Below are positions 1 to 12,060 of a DNA stretch of 64,000 nucleotides, one piece after another; the first letter of the stretch is position 1, and each line of letters starts with the position of its first letter. Origin of the DNA: Clarireedia homoeocarpa (lineage: Eukaryota; Ascomycota; Leotiomycetes; Helotiales; Rutstroemiaceae); NCBI GenBank assembly GCA_001465935.1, contig LNKV01000063.1, positions 121,913 through 185,912 on the forward strand. The letters run 5' to 3'. The notes under the pieces were generated by a model. It saw only the letters and a program-made list of their open reading frames with translations, did not search any database and had not been told where the DNA came from. The translations under genes and the position numbers were made by a program.

Positions 1-2810
1 GCTTAAGCCCGCCATTCTTGCCGTTCATAGCAGCCTGGGAAGCATTTGGTGGTGGTGCTCTGTCTTGCTTCTTATTCCTACCGAACATTTTTCTGAATCC
101 TCCGGTTGGTGGATCTTTCTTTAGCTTAGCATGCTTTTCGCGTTTGCCTTCAGGACTTGATGCAGAAGCGTCTTCAGATGCTCTTGGAACTTCTACACTC
201 GCTTTATGAGGTGCAGAACTTGGCATAGGAAGAGGCTTCCTCTGAAGGGGATGCACATTTGGATCTCCAGGAAGAGATACATCTGCGGCTTCTTTCGCGT
301 TTGTATTATCTAGATGACCGGGTGTTGGTGGGAGAGGAGCGGGTGGTGGGTTTGGATTTTGCGCTCCTGGCGAAGGAGTTGGCGGAAGCTCTCTCTCACT
401 TCTGAGAGCTGGTGACAGATGAGCCTTTAATGTATCCTGACTAGCATGCGCGTTACCATTCGACTCCATTGCTATTTCGCCCAGACCACGTCCACTGCTG
501 TTGCTACCGAGGTATGCTTCCCTAATCGCATCCTTGTCGTATTTATTAGCCCACTTCATTGCCGGCGAAGCTTCGCTCATGATGACAGGCTGTAATGTGA
601 ATACACTATTCGTCTTCATTGAGATTGCCTCTATATCATTCCGACCACGACGAGCTGCGAGTCCCTTTTCTGCATCTTGTGCTCTTTGCCTTTGCTGCAA
701 TTGGATTGCAGCTGCTTGTATCCGGGCATGTTGATCGAGTCCAATGGTAGTCTTGCTTGCGCTCGTGCTCTGACTGTATCCAGGACGCAGGTTTGCTGGC
801 TTCTCCATTGAGCTCTTACCCTCAGACTTCCGTCGAGTAACAGCGCTCTTGTTCTTCTTGGTTCGGCCCCAGAAACTCTTCTTCTCGGCAATATAAGCTC
901 CAGCTTCCGGTTCAGGTGCTGCGCCTTTGACCATCTCCTCCATCAGTAGCCATCTCCCACCAGAAATGATAGTTTCGATTAGTGCACAACGTCCAAACGC
1001 TGCCTTTCTCTCCAGTGTTTCTTCGCCGGCCAAACTGCTAATCCATACCCACCAGAACGAATCATCAAGATCGAATCTAGTAATGCTTGCAAGCTCACCA
1101 GGCTCCAGATCTAGCGATGTTTCTAACCTTGGTCGATGCGACTGAGAGCTACGCCCTCGAGTATTGATGGGTGGTAAAATCTTATCCGGAGGTAAAAGCA
1201 AAGGTGGAGGGCTGGTAGACTCGTCGACAAATCCAGAAGAAAGGAAGTCGGCCCACGAAGGGGTTGTCGGTCTATCGCCTGCCCTACCTGTACCGGATGC
1301 AGGCGTAGTCCTAAGACCCTGCGGTTGTTGCGACCTCTTCGGTGTGCTTAGTAACCCACCGTCAGTCTGATCGTCATCGAACGATGCAGAAAATCCTATG
1401 TCTTCAAACCGCGACCAAGAAGCATCACGTAAGCCAGTCGAATCCTTCGAGTTCGATATTTGTGATTGGTTGGTAGAAGAAATCGACCTAAGAACTCGGC
1501 GACATTCGTCTGTTAGAGCCTTGACTGGATCCTCATATTCAGAAAATTGCTGCAAGGCTCTGTCATCGTCTCGATATTGAAAGTGATTAGCTCTTCGTAA
1601 TAATGAGAAAGGAGTTGGCGAAACCGAGTCCACTATCATCACCACCTTCGTCGTTGACTGCTGTAGCAAAGAAGGCTTCTCTGGTGGATATTCCGTCTCT
1701 TGGACTAGCTTCTGTAAAGACATTGGTAACTTGGATATGCCATTATATCCCGAAACCGAGTCTGGCGAAAGGGATCGAAGGTACGCAAAGAATAAATGAC
1801 TTGCAGCATCCGCCGCACTGCGATTCTGTCAGCAAACTGGTAATGCCTGCCCCAAGCAAAAATATACGCACGTTGACCACCCTTTATAACCTCCCTCAAA
1901 TCCATTCCCAGTATCAACATGTTCAAAAGCCCACCACCCAGCATATCTTGACAGTTTTCGTCCCGCCAACCCATTGGTCTTTCCGTGTGCTGCAATTGCG
2001 GCCAGAAGATCGAAGAAATCAAAGATAATGTCTTTCCGGGCGTCACGATCTACGCTCAAAGGTATAAAAGTCGCAAACGCGTCGCGTGCATAATTGGAGT
2101 CTGGAAGTTTCACATTAGCCTATGGGGAATTCATCCCATCCAATCTGCAAGGGACGAACCATGCTCTCCAACTTTGAAAAGTTCATATGCTTCCCATGAC
2201 ACTACACCTCCTGCCAGTCGACTCCAGCACCATTTCAGCACACTACATAATACCTAGAAGCCTTCATCAGTCCGTTGTTCTTCCCAAGATCAACTCTCAC
2301 TTGGATCCAGCTCACCATTGGCTCCGTGAGCAGTAGTTCCTGTGCCAGAGATTCTCCCCTCAAATTTCCTCTGTCGAAGAAGTGTCTGACAAACGTTCTT
2401 GCTGCACTTGGATCCGAAGTAGGTCGGAATGGAAGAAGAAGGAATGGAATGTCCAGCGCTGTAACGAGGGCAAATTCGAATTAGCTTGCGAAATAGAATC
2501 CCAAAGAGAAGAAAAAGCTGCAGAAACTGCTCCTCCTCTTTCGTATCTCCCAAAAGAGTTTTGTGCACAATCGATAACGGCAATGATAAGTGTATTGAAT
2601 TTTCGGAACCATACCTCTAGACTTCAATTCCACCGTACAACCCCTCACCAATTCCTGAATCTCTTCCGGCTCCACGCTGGGGCGCGTCCAGGCATCAGTC
2701 CATTGGGGTTTCGGCGGACCCTCGTTCGTCGAGTCCTCCAGACCCCCCTTCTTCTTCGATGCCTTGGTCGGGCCATCTTTGCCCTTCAACCGCGAAAAGA
2801 AGCTCGGCAT
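1..2810 (-). CDS. MSB1: Msb1-family morphogenesis protein (3' end outside window)
   Basis: Fungal Msb1 acts in polarised growth with Cdc42/Rho and formin signalling at the cortex. Five exons can be joined on the minus strand: 2810-2615, 2458-2316, 2253-2160, 2100-1872 and 1817-1 (continuing off the edge). All four introns (156, 62, 59 and 54 bp) are GT-AG and keep frame. The N-terminus MPSFFSRLKGKDG is followed by the family core, including the stretches LDIPFLLLPFRPTSD and GRKLSRYAGWWAFEH around residues 65-190. The rest is a long Ser/Pro-rich, probably disordered tail with basic patches. The start at 2810 is the first Met and matches the short basic N-terminus usual in the family. The stop lies outside the window. 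The identification rests on the conserved core; function is known from yeast homologues only. Confidence 0.85.
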
Positions 2811-3654
2811 GGTGGTGTGTGTAAGAATCGCAGATCGAAAAGTCGTGGACGTTGTCGATGTCGCAGATCAAGAGAAATACTAGAAGGTTATATGAAATAC
2901 ATGCGCTTTTTATGGTGGTGCGGTACGTGCGGTTCAGGTGAGGTTGAGTGAGTAAAGTGTTGATGCTGGTGTCTCAAAAATGCGCTTCTTGGGGATAAGA
3001 GGTTAAATTAGAAGGGCATATGAAAGACCTCGGAGGTGGTTTTAAATGTCGTGAAAAAGAAAAGAAAAATAAGATGATCAAGAGCAGTGCTGCAAGATTG
3101 GGATCTGGGAAGATTTGGAAAAAGAATGGGAGATCTCGTTATGTATATATGTATGTACGTGGAGAGTATGAATGAAATGAATGAATGTTGACGGTTGACG
3201 ATCCTGCCCACACGTTCTTGTTCTTGCGCGGGGAATCTCTCTTCTCTTCGTCGTCTTCGTCTCTTTTTTATTTTTATTAATTTTTACTTGTTCTCCTTCA
3301 GGTTTTTTTTGTTTTTTTGACTATGGTTGATGGAACAAGGAACAGGTCAGATTTGGATGTATTTGAATAAAGTCGCACGCGGTATCAGAAGGTATCGGAA
3401 TCTTTTAGATGCAGCTTAGGAAAGATTGTGATCAAGGTGGTGACCCGGTTAAAAAAATTAAAGGGGATCGATTTCATGTACCTACTGTACTCGGGACGCG
3501 ACTGGACTAGAAGGGAAGAAAGAGCGAGGAGCCATGCAGGAGCCAGAGCCAAAGGTGGACGTCTCCAGGGTTTTTGGGTTTTCATCGAATAGTTACTTCG
3601 TACTTGGGAGTAGATTTCAGGGGTCAGCACAAGTGGTTGGCAGAGAGTTGGTTC

Positions 3655-3815
3655 TAGGTTCTAGTTTCTACTTTCTACTTTCTACTTTCTCCTTTCTACT
3701 TTCTAGGTTCTAATTTCTAGTTTCTACATTCTACATTCTACTCTCTACTCTCTACATTCTACTCTCTACTCTCTACATTCTACTCTCTACATTCTACTTT
3801 CTACTTTCTACTTCG
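3655..3815. repeat. TTCTAC-type degenerate tandem repeat
   Basis: About 160 bp built from variants of a 7-12 bp unit (TTCTACTTTCTA, TTCTACATTCTA, CTCTACTCTCTA), in the long upstream region of MSB1. It is strongly strand-asymmetric (pyrimidine-rich on +). Confidence 0.85.
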
Positions 3816-4223
3816 TACACCTTCAATGACCGAGTGAGCTGGACGACGAGATCAGCTTCCGAGCCCAGTCTGTTGAACGGGCATAGTCTGCAGTGGAGTG
3901 GAGTGGAGTGGGAAGGGAAAGCACGGTATCATATGCGAATAAGTCCATAGGCCCGTAGTCACATAGTCCCATCGTCCCCGTAATTGCAACTGAATCTCGC
4001 TTCCACTTCTACTCGCTCTGGCTTCCCGCACCACACGCGGGTCCTGTTTGCACCCTGATGTCCAGCTAAAGCAAGACAGGTCTTACTTACTTGCCTCTTG
4101 GGCATGGAGCACTGCACGCTTGCTGGTGGCAACTCTCAAACATGCAGTATCAGTGAGTTCGTTTGCCTTGTTTGCTTAAGGCGGACGTGGGATGGCTGTG
4201 AAGATCTTCATTCGCGATAGACT

Positions 4224-4262
4224 ACCTACCTACCTACCTACCTGCCTGCCTACCGACCTACC
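4224..4262. repeat. CTAC/CTGC tetranucleotide microsatellite
   Basis: About nine CTAC or CTGC units in a row. Confidence 0.85.
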
Positions 4263-4969
4263 GCTCTACTGTTTCAGTAGTCGGCAACGACGCTGGATGA
4301 ATGGTAGCAATCCGATAACCGTCATTTCAGGTTATGCGAGAACCATCCATCCACCATTCGCCCAATAGTTCTATTGCTTGTAAGAGCCGTCCATCCCAAG
4401 AAATCTCCTTCCAACGTGCCATTCGCTGGCACAACAAATCAATATGCAAGCAAGACATCCCTTTTTCTTCTTCTTCTTTTTTTCTTCTCTCCTCGTGGTC
4501 CAGGGAACTCGGTTGTCAAAGCCATCCAATCCATCCCATCCCCCAAGACAATAAGTTCATCAAAATAAAATCTCCGGCTGCACCACCATGAGCCTATCGC
4601 CTAGCTTTCGCGACCCCTACAGCATGCGAGACCCTTGTCGACAACTCAACTCCCGCCTTTAGTGTGTGTCTATCTTGCAGCTGTTCTCGAGTGCCAGCGC
4701 ACACGGGGTTCTTTTCTTTCCTCCCGACCATGTATCTGCCTACATACGTCGGGCAGAGTCGTTCCCCAATCCTAACGTCCATAGGACGGCGGGCGGTGAT
4801 GTGATATGATTCGATTTTCATTGCATCATATGACATATATCATGCAGATGTATTCACTAACTACAGTACAACATGAAAAGACTTTGCCTGCTCACATGCA
4901 TCGATAGCCACAAAATCCCCAATATCATACGGCTTCGTACTGCAGCAAATACTGGTCGCCTACCCACAG

Positions 4970-5009
4970 TATAGCATCGCATCGCATCGCATAGCATAGC
5001 ATAGCATGA
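4970..5009. repeat. GCATC/GCATA pentanucleotide microsatellite
   Basis: Consecutive GCATC units followed by GCATA units. Confidence 0.8.
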
Positions 5010-6066
5010 GCATTTGCGACCTCTCTCCGTCTCCTCTCTCCCTCTCAGCCGAACAGAAATCCATCCCATCATCATCATCATCCCATCATCCAGTCCCGCA
5101 CCCCAATTTCGCACAGGCCCTCTCCCTGCCAGGCGAGGCATTGCAAGTGAATCATCCCATAGCACGCATAGACAAGACCGCGTAGCGTGTAGCCTGTCAC
5201 CTCACCCAATTCATGCATATGCACTTGTTTGGTATGTCCATCCCAGTACCGACACGAGAACCTCACAGACAATACAATACATAAATAGGATATTAATAAC
5301 TCTTGCAATTCATCGGACGAAAAAAAGCGAAAGAAGAAAAAAAGAAGCAAAAGAAACAAAAGGCCATTTCGTAACCAGCTTGAAACCCCGCTAACCCTTA
5401 CAACGCGGTTGGCTAGTTTGTCAGAGTATTTATGGCAACGAGTCTATCAATATCGATCTGTAAAGAAGCAAAAAAGCAGTAACAAGGAGAGCTGAAGACA
5501 CCTTTCCTATGTTCTATGTTCTCATATGTATAACGTATTAAGCAAGGTTTTATTTCTTTTTGTCCATTTCGTCAAGAGCATCTAGACTTCATTTCAGCTT
5601 GATATATTCATTCATTCATCCATCCATTCATTCAGACTTTGCCCATCTATCTATCTCTCTATCTCTCTATATGTGGAGCCGATCGCCCAAGTGCATAAAC
5701 ACAACTGAGTTCCTGCGTTGCCATCCAAATAAAAGGATGCTTGAAGTGCAATGCGATGCAGGAACCTGCAGTATAAAGTCTGACTGACTGACGTGATGCG
5801 ACATGAAAAGATGTCAATACCGAGTACTCATTAGTACATGCTATCTATACTGTCTTTTGTTTCCAGGAGCAAGATATACATAGCAAACCAGGCGCCGCCA
5901 GTTGCTGTGCAGACTGTCTATCTATCATCAATCCGGTACAACTCCGTCTCATCTCTGTTATTCTATCTCTCCCAGCGGTCATGCTTTCGTATCTTCATAT
6001 CACATCAACATACATCATTCATCCAATCCTTCTTTTATTCACGATATCTATCCTTATCCAATCCAC

Positions 6067-7664
6067 TCAAGCACCGGTTCCATAGCTCCTAACTCGACTC
6101 CAAAAGAACGCCTTATCATTCCTCAGTGTAAATTCACCCCAATCGTCAGTCAGACGATTATAGTTCCAGAAACCCTTCCAAGCCAGCTTATTATTTTTGC
6201 CACTCTTTCCCGCACTGGCGATCTTCAATTCCATTCTATACATGTATTTAGCTCCGACTACTCCTTCCGTCTCCACATACAACGTGCCCTCTTCGCCTTG
6301 CCTATCGTCGGAATCGTTTAGTGAGGAGAGACGCCATCGGCCACGCAACGCATGAGACATTACAGAAGATGGAAGGTGAGCACCAGCGCGGTCGCGATGA
6401 CTGTCCAGCAATTCCTTGGTAAGATGATGAACGACGTCGGCAGGTTCAGTGGTGGTCAAAAGCGAAATAACGGTTCCGTCGCGGAAGAACCGCAAATAGC
6501 GATAGTATGTGACGATATGTACAGGCGAATTCCAGGTGACCTGAGACGCAGAGGCTTGACCGGCTCGGATATAATTCACTGTGCTAATGTAGCAGCCGTT
6601 GAAGCGGATTCGTGGTCGGAGGCGGAACATCTGTTGCCAGGAGGCAGAATAAGCTGTATGGAGGAGCGACAGCGTCATAGCCGTTTTATCAAGTTCGGGT
6701 ATGGGTGTTATGAGAGAGCCTTCTTCAAGGTCACTGGTGGCAAGAAGTGATTCCTCATCTAACAGTGGCTCGCCGAGAAGGTCGCATTGCCATTTATAGT
6801 GCATCCCACCAAATCCGACTTCTGACCCGCAACATATTCGTTTCCAAATTTGCTCCTCGGTGAGCACGAGGTAGGCCATCCGTTTGCATACTTGAGCGAG
6901 TCGCACAAAATCAGCTATGTCTAGGATAGCTATGTCCATGAGGATATGTATGAGAATTTCGTCAGGCAGTTCGGCAAGTGGGCAAGGAGGGACAGGAGTT
7001 CCCTCAATTTCTGGCGGCGCAGGCTCAATTGAGAGATCTGAAAAGCTTATAACCAATTCTTTGATTGTTCGTGGGGGTTCATCTAGGGAGTGGTGGGCGG
7101 TGTTTGGAACTGTAGCGGATGCATTCGAAGGATTGGGGTTTGTAGGTTTTGTTGAATTGGATGAAGGAGGGAAGTGTTTATTCTTGTATTTGCGATCAAC
7201 TTGATGATCTAGCTGCGGATAGTCAGTACGATGTCAAATCGGGGAATATCTCAACTGGAACACACTCTAAATGCTTTACGGTATAGGTCAAGACTATCCC
7301 CTAAGCTGCCCTGCGTTTCCCTCTCTACTGCTTTCTCGTAATGCTCCAAAGCGGATCGCGGCTCTTTGCTGATACTCTTGTTCACATATCCGCCAACCTC
7401 TTGCGCCTCATCGTCGCCACTCAATTTATCGAAATGTTGTGAAGCTTGAGGTTCAATGCTGTCATCGTTATCCCCGGTAGATTTTGTCGCTTTATCTGCG
7501 ACTGGTTTAGGGGCGAACTGAGGTTTTCGTGATGACTTTGAAGGACCAGCATTCGAACCCCGTCCATCTTGACCGGTATTGCTGCCTCCAGTTCGTGATT
7601 TGGCTATCACCTCTTCTCGCCACTTCTGGCGGAAAGATTCTAATTCCGGATTGGATTCTTCCAT
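6067..7664 (-). CDS. HRT3: F-box protein, Hrt3/FBXO9 type
   Basis: This is a probable substrate receptor of an SCF ubiquitin ligase. Two exons: 7664-7266 (133 codons) and 7212-6067; the 53-bp GT-AG intron is phase 0 and gives 514 aa. The N-terminus (MEESNPELESFRQKWREE) is followed by a Ser/Gly-rich linker and a TPR-like helix pair around residues 105-150 (ALEHYEKAVERE, LYRKAFRLDHQVDRKYKNKHF split by the intron). The F-box follows at about 210-255 (LAELPDEILIHILMDIA, VCKRM, IWKRIC). The C-terminal part (FNGCYISTVNYIR, YYRYLRFFRDGTVISLLTT) is the conserved region of the Hrt3/FBXO9/Pof7 family. I used the Met at 7664 rather than 7697 because family members begin with this acidic stretch. The lower part of the reading frame is intact. 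Confidence 0.88.
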
Positions 7665-8255
7665 GGTGTATGCAATTCGAGAAAGCGAAATGGCCAAGAA
7701 TCAGAAAGAGAAGAAAGAATTAGGAAAGAGCCATTGATTAATATAAAAATAAGATACTAAATCGTGTTCTATATAACGCTGTGCTGGGCCGTTTTGTGCT
7801 CCGGCAGTGAATGATTCAGACCGAGATGTTGACGCAGTGCCAATGCTTACTACTTCACTTCATCTGTAACCTGTAGCTATTATCGCTAACCACTCACAGT
7901 CTTATCCTTAATTCCTTATCCTTATCGCCGGTCCGTTATCGGTGTCGCTTCGCTTGGCCACCAAAATTTCTTTGATGGATTTGCCTTGCGATGATAAGCT
8001 GCGGAGAAAAAGTCAAAAGAAAGCTATCGATCGGCCTATTCGACGGATCTAAGGCATAGTCTACATAATACTGCGCTCGAGGAATTTCTACTACATCATG
8101 ACTATCTGATATCCCCTCCTCTCATTCTTGATTCAATTCGGCTCAATTCTCTCTCTTAAGCTACTCTACTCACTAGTAAAGACGAAAGGATTCTCTCAAC
8201 AGTTCCCGAGGAATTCCATCAACGTCATCAGGATTCCATCCAACGAAAAGGTTTT
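7665..8255. other. Divergent promoter region
   Basis: About 590 bp between the starts of the F-box gene (minus) and the carrier gene (plus), so it should hold both promoters. No other gene is seen. Confidence 0.6.
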
Positions 8256-9675
8256 ATGTCTGGTACCTGGGATAGTCGCCCTTCATCGGCCATCCAACCC
8301 GAGGCCGCTTTTGATTCAGAACTTCACTTTGGGGAGCAGAATCATGATAACTTGCATGGAGACAACCCAATACCCGGAGAATCAACAACGATAGCTATGT
8401 CGGGGGACACCGAAGATATCGATATCGATATCACTGCAGGTCAAAAGATGATCTCAGCAATGTCTGGGAGTCTTCTGACCTCGCTATTAGGTACGCCACC
8501 TAATATCAATCTCAGTGTTCATTCAAACTAACTGTCGTCTTATAGTGACTCCTCTCGATGTTGTCAGAGTTCGCCTTCAATCACAACCGACTCAATCCAC
8601 CTTATCGTCGATCCGCAAAGCCGCAATTGCTTCACCTCAAACCTTTGGCAGTCTCCCACCTAACCTCGGAGTCACAGCATGCTGTCGAGAAGTCTTCTTT
8701 TCAAGCAGTACGAGCGATGGCTGTTTAGCAGCGCCGAGAATAAGTGCCGTGGAGGGTGTCGAGTGCGCCGTGGAAGAAACTCAACGGAAAACTTTCAACT
8801 CAACTTTTGATGGTATGCGCAAAATTGCCCGGAACGAAGGGTTTACAACACTATGGCGAGGATTATCGCCAACATTGGTTATGACGGTTCCCTCGAACAT
8901 CATCTACTTCACTGGCTATGATTGGTTAAGGTTCAATAAGCAAAGTCCTGTAAATCGGACATTTTCCGACAACACCGCGCCGTTGGTCGCAGGTGCAAGC
9001 GCTCGAATGATGGCAGCAGCAGCAGTAAACCCAATTGAAATGTTTCGAACGAGGATGCAAGCTAGCCAAGCAACTGGAGGGACACATTTTGCTGAGACAG
9101 TCAAAGGTGTGGGCGAAATGGTCGCAAGTCATGGATATACATCTCTGTGGCGGGGTTTAACTTTAACCTTATGGAGAGATGTTCCATTTTCAGGACTTTA
9201 TTGGTGGGGCTACGAAAGCATAAGAGGGGCATTAACAGATGCACGAGAGCGGGGTCGAGGCAGGGTCTATGAAAGGGGGCAGCCCAGAGGTCAAGTGCGC
9301 AAGAGATCACAAAGTCGCGAGAATCACACTGAAACGTTTGCCGATAGTTTCACCGCAGGAGCAGCATCGGGAGCTGTTGCTTCTATATTAACTATGCCTT
9401 TCGATGTTGGAAAGACCAGAAGGCAGGTATTTCAGGATCTCAGAAAGACTCCAACAGGTACCAAGAAGGTTTTGGCTCCTGAAGAACAATCGATGGTCAA
9501 GCTACTGACGCACATTTTCAAAGAAGAAGGTGTGCGAGGATTATGGAAAGGTTGGGCTGCTAGAACTTTGAAAGTGGCACCTGCATGTGCAATTATGATA
9601 TCCTGTTACGAAGTTGGAAAGAGAGCATTTAGGGGCGTCAACGAAAAAGCGGAAAGAAAGCGAAGAGCTGAGTGA
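8256..9675 (+). CDS. MTM1: Mitochondrial carrier, Mtm1/SLC25A39-40 type
   Basis: An inner-membrane solute carrier. Mtm1/SLC25A39-40 members are linked to mitochondrial manganese/iron-sulfur homeostasis and glutathione import. Two exons: 8256-8490 and 8546-9675, joined by a 55-bp phase-1 intron; 454 aa. Three carrier repeats are visible, each with its signature: TPLDVVRVRLQ near residue 80, NPIEMFRTRMQ near 240 and MPFDVGKTRRQ near 360. The matching second-helix motifs are EGFTTLWRGLSPTL, GYTSLWRGLTLTLWRD and EGVRGLWKGWAARTLK. The long matrix loop in repeat 1 is typical of this subfamily. The start could instead be the Met at 8397 (47 residues shorter), which lies just before the first helix region; no experimental evidence decides. 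The gene is intact. Confidence 0.9.
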
Positions 9676-10165
9676 GGGAACGAAAGAGAGCACTTTGTTT
9701 GAAGTATCTGGCGTACGAGCGGGGTCGAATGTAATACCAGGTGATTTGATTGCATAGCGGTTTTGAGCGGTGTTGGGGCCAAGTCATGAATAAAAGTGTA
9801 TAATAGATAAAAAAATCGCCGAATACTAGCATTAAAATTACTTTCTCAAGCTGCCTGTCTTACCATCTGAATATGATGAGGTCATTCGCGGCTGAATTGA
9901 GGTTCAACCACCTATGTCATCCAGTAGAGCGCGCCGTTGGATCGCGTAGGGCTTAGCGTGGTCTAAAGTACTGATCTCGCGCGTACCCCAGTAAACCAAT
10001 TTACGCGTATCAGTGTCTTAAACGCGAAGCAATATCACAACGCACAAAGTACTTAATACTCACTCCATCGCTTTAAGCACGCAGTTGATGCCCATAACTG
10101 CAACGAAAAACATCGTCCAAGTGTCTCTATTACTTCACTCGCGTCCTCAAGTGTATAGAATAACC
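9676..10165. other. Intergenic region, MTM1 to UNG1
   Basis: About 490 bp, the 3' end of the carrier gene and the promoter of UNG1. It contains an upstream in-frame ATG for UNG1 at 10085 (see findings). No separate gene is seen. Confidence 0.6.
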
Positions 10166-11204
10166 ATGTCGCTCAAACGTAAAGCCGCCACGACTCCTAC
10201 CAATGATGCCAAGAAGCCGAAAGCCAATGGTTCAATTACCTCATTCTTCGGTCCTCCCAAAGTCGTTTCGTCGACTGCAAAGGCTTCGGGTACAGGCACT
10301 GATGCCAATGAACCTGCACCTGTGACTTCTCGTTTTGATAAGGAGAAATGGGTTGCTAGTTTGACCGACGAGCAGAAAGAATTGCTCACTTTGGAAATTG
10401 AGACTTTGCATGACAGTTGGCTCGCTGTGTTGAAGGAGGAGATTTTGAGTAAGGACTTTTTGGAGTTGAAGAAGTTTCTTAACAAGGAGTGGGAGGGTAG
10501 TGTTAAGATCTTTCCACCAAAGGAGGATATTTACTCTTGGTCAGTAAACACTCGTTCTAAAATCACATCAATCCGTCAGTTCTACATGTTATATAGTCAC
10601 GAACAGTTACACTAACCATGGTTTACCTCACAGGTCAAGACACACACCACTCAACACCGTCAAAGCTGTGATTCTCGGTCAAGACCCCTACCACAACTTC
10701 AACCAAGCACACGGTCTCTGCTTCTCTGTACGCCCCCCAACCCCCGCTCCTCCTTCTCTCAAAAACATATTCAAAGCCCTCTCCAACGACTACCCGGATT
10801 TCGTTCCTCCTCCCAAGAACGGCGGACTGCTCACTCCGTGGGCCGATCGGGGCGTTCTCATGCTAAATACCTGTTTGACCGTACGAGCGCATCAAGCAAA
10901 CTCACACAGTAACCATGGCTGGGAGAAATTCACACAGAAGGTTATTGATACTGTTGCTAAGCAGCGGACGAGAGGGGTTGTTTTCCTGGCTTGGGGAAGT
11001 CCGGCTGCGAAGAGAGTTGCCAAGGTTGATAGGAAGAGACATTGTGTTTTGCTGAGCGTGCACCCAAGTCCGTTGAGTGCATCCAGAGGGTGGTTCGAGT
11101 GCGGGCATTTTAAGAAGACGAATGAGTGGTTGAAGGAGAGGCATGGCGAACATGCGGAGATTGATTGGAGTCTGGGAGTCCCTCCTGAGGAGGCGGGTGT
11201 TTAA
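10166..11204 (+). CDS. UNG1: Uracil-DNA glycosylase
   Basis: Removes uracil from DNA at the start of base-excision repair. Two exons: 10166-10539 and 10634-11204. The 94-bp intron was placed to keep the conserved WSRHTPL junction; 314 aa. Catalytic motif A GQDPYH has its Asp at about residue 142. The DNA-intercalation motif HPSPLSA has its His at about 268. GLCFSV, WADRGVLMLNTCLTV and FLAWGSPAAKR are the other family blocks. The N-terminus is basic (MSLKRK, KKPKANG) and carries GSITSFFGPP, a PIP-box-like sequence suggesting PCNA contact as in nuclear UNG2. The frame is open upstream to an ATG at 10085, which would add 27 residues. Full-length and intact. Confidence 0.95.
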
Positions 11205-12060
11205 ATAATCATCATTGGATATATTTATATGAAGGTCCAAAACATGAAAAGACAGAAAAGGCAGAATTACGATAGGATAGGAATGGGCAAATTGAGAAAA
11301 ACGTATGGCGTTGGGATTTGAGCGATCTGGATGTTATATGCGAAAAGTCGGATTCTCCTTGGTTATATGGGTTTCAAGATATGGCATAGAAGGTGCATTT
11401 AAATGCACGCTTCATCTAAACCCTAGTCTTAGGTTTCACTGCGCCAGAAACTCCATGTCCATTTCTTCTCAACCCCTATGGGATAACATATCGCAGTGAC
11501 GGATACCTGCATGTCAGAGTATTACACAAAGGCTGGTGTTGAACTCCCATAGGATCCTCGCGTGTTCGACCGTTATGCTATTTGCCAATATATGGAGATC
11601 CACGAGGATGCAGTGCTCTCTGGCATACCAGACGATTGCAGTGACGACCATGCTCTGCGGTTTCGTGTCGCACCAGGTTCAAAGTTTCCAAGCGCGATTC
11701 TTCATGTTCCTGCGAGACGTTGCGTCTCTTCGAGATACAGAGACTCCACAGCGAACATGTTAGATTTGAAGACCTTTGAACGGTAACCAGGGATACAGTT
11801 GCGTCTTTAAGTAAGTAATTCTCATTTTGTAACTATTATTCGCCATCGAAGAGATGTACGCTAAACTCTGTTTGACCTTGATTCGATCAACTTTGAGTTT
11901 TTGCGTCTTACCCTACTAGGGAAAGTCGAAAATGTATGCACATACTAGGGCCCGAAGTACTTATTTGTCAGGAAGCGTGGAACAAACTCGAACTGTTGAA
12001 TTGTTTTCGTCCAACACTGCAAGGGTTTATGCATGTAATTGCCATTGCATTTTTGACGCA
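11205..12060. other. Intergenic region, no clear gene
   Basis: About 850 bp. Several overlapping short ORFs exist on the plus strand (11305-11786) but their translations look like random sequence and I found no splice that joins them. Confidence 0.5.

Larger units (their letters stand above)
2811..6066. other. Long intergenic region with simple repeats
   Basis: No convincing gene is seen. The stretch carries the T/CT-rich upstream region of MSB1 (about 3230-3320) and several simple repeats listed separately, plus ATTC/ATCC and ATCT runs at about 5600-5670. Small ORFs here have repetitive or low-complexity translations and no splice support. Confidence 0.6.

Noticed and set aside
5838..6321. 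Overlapping plus-strand ORFs
   Set aside because: They lie on the 3' flank and antisense of the F-box gene and have no splice or domain support.
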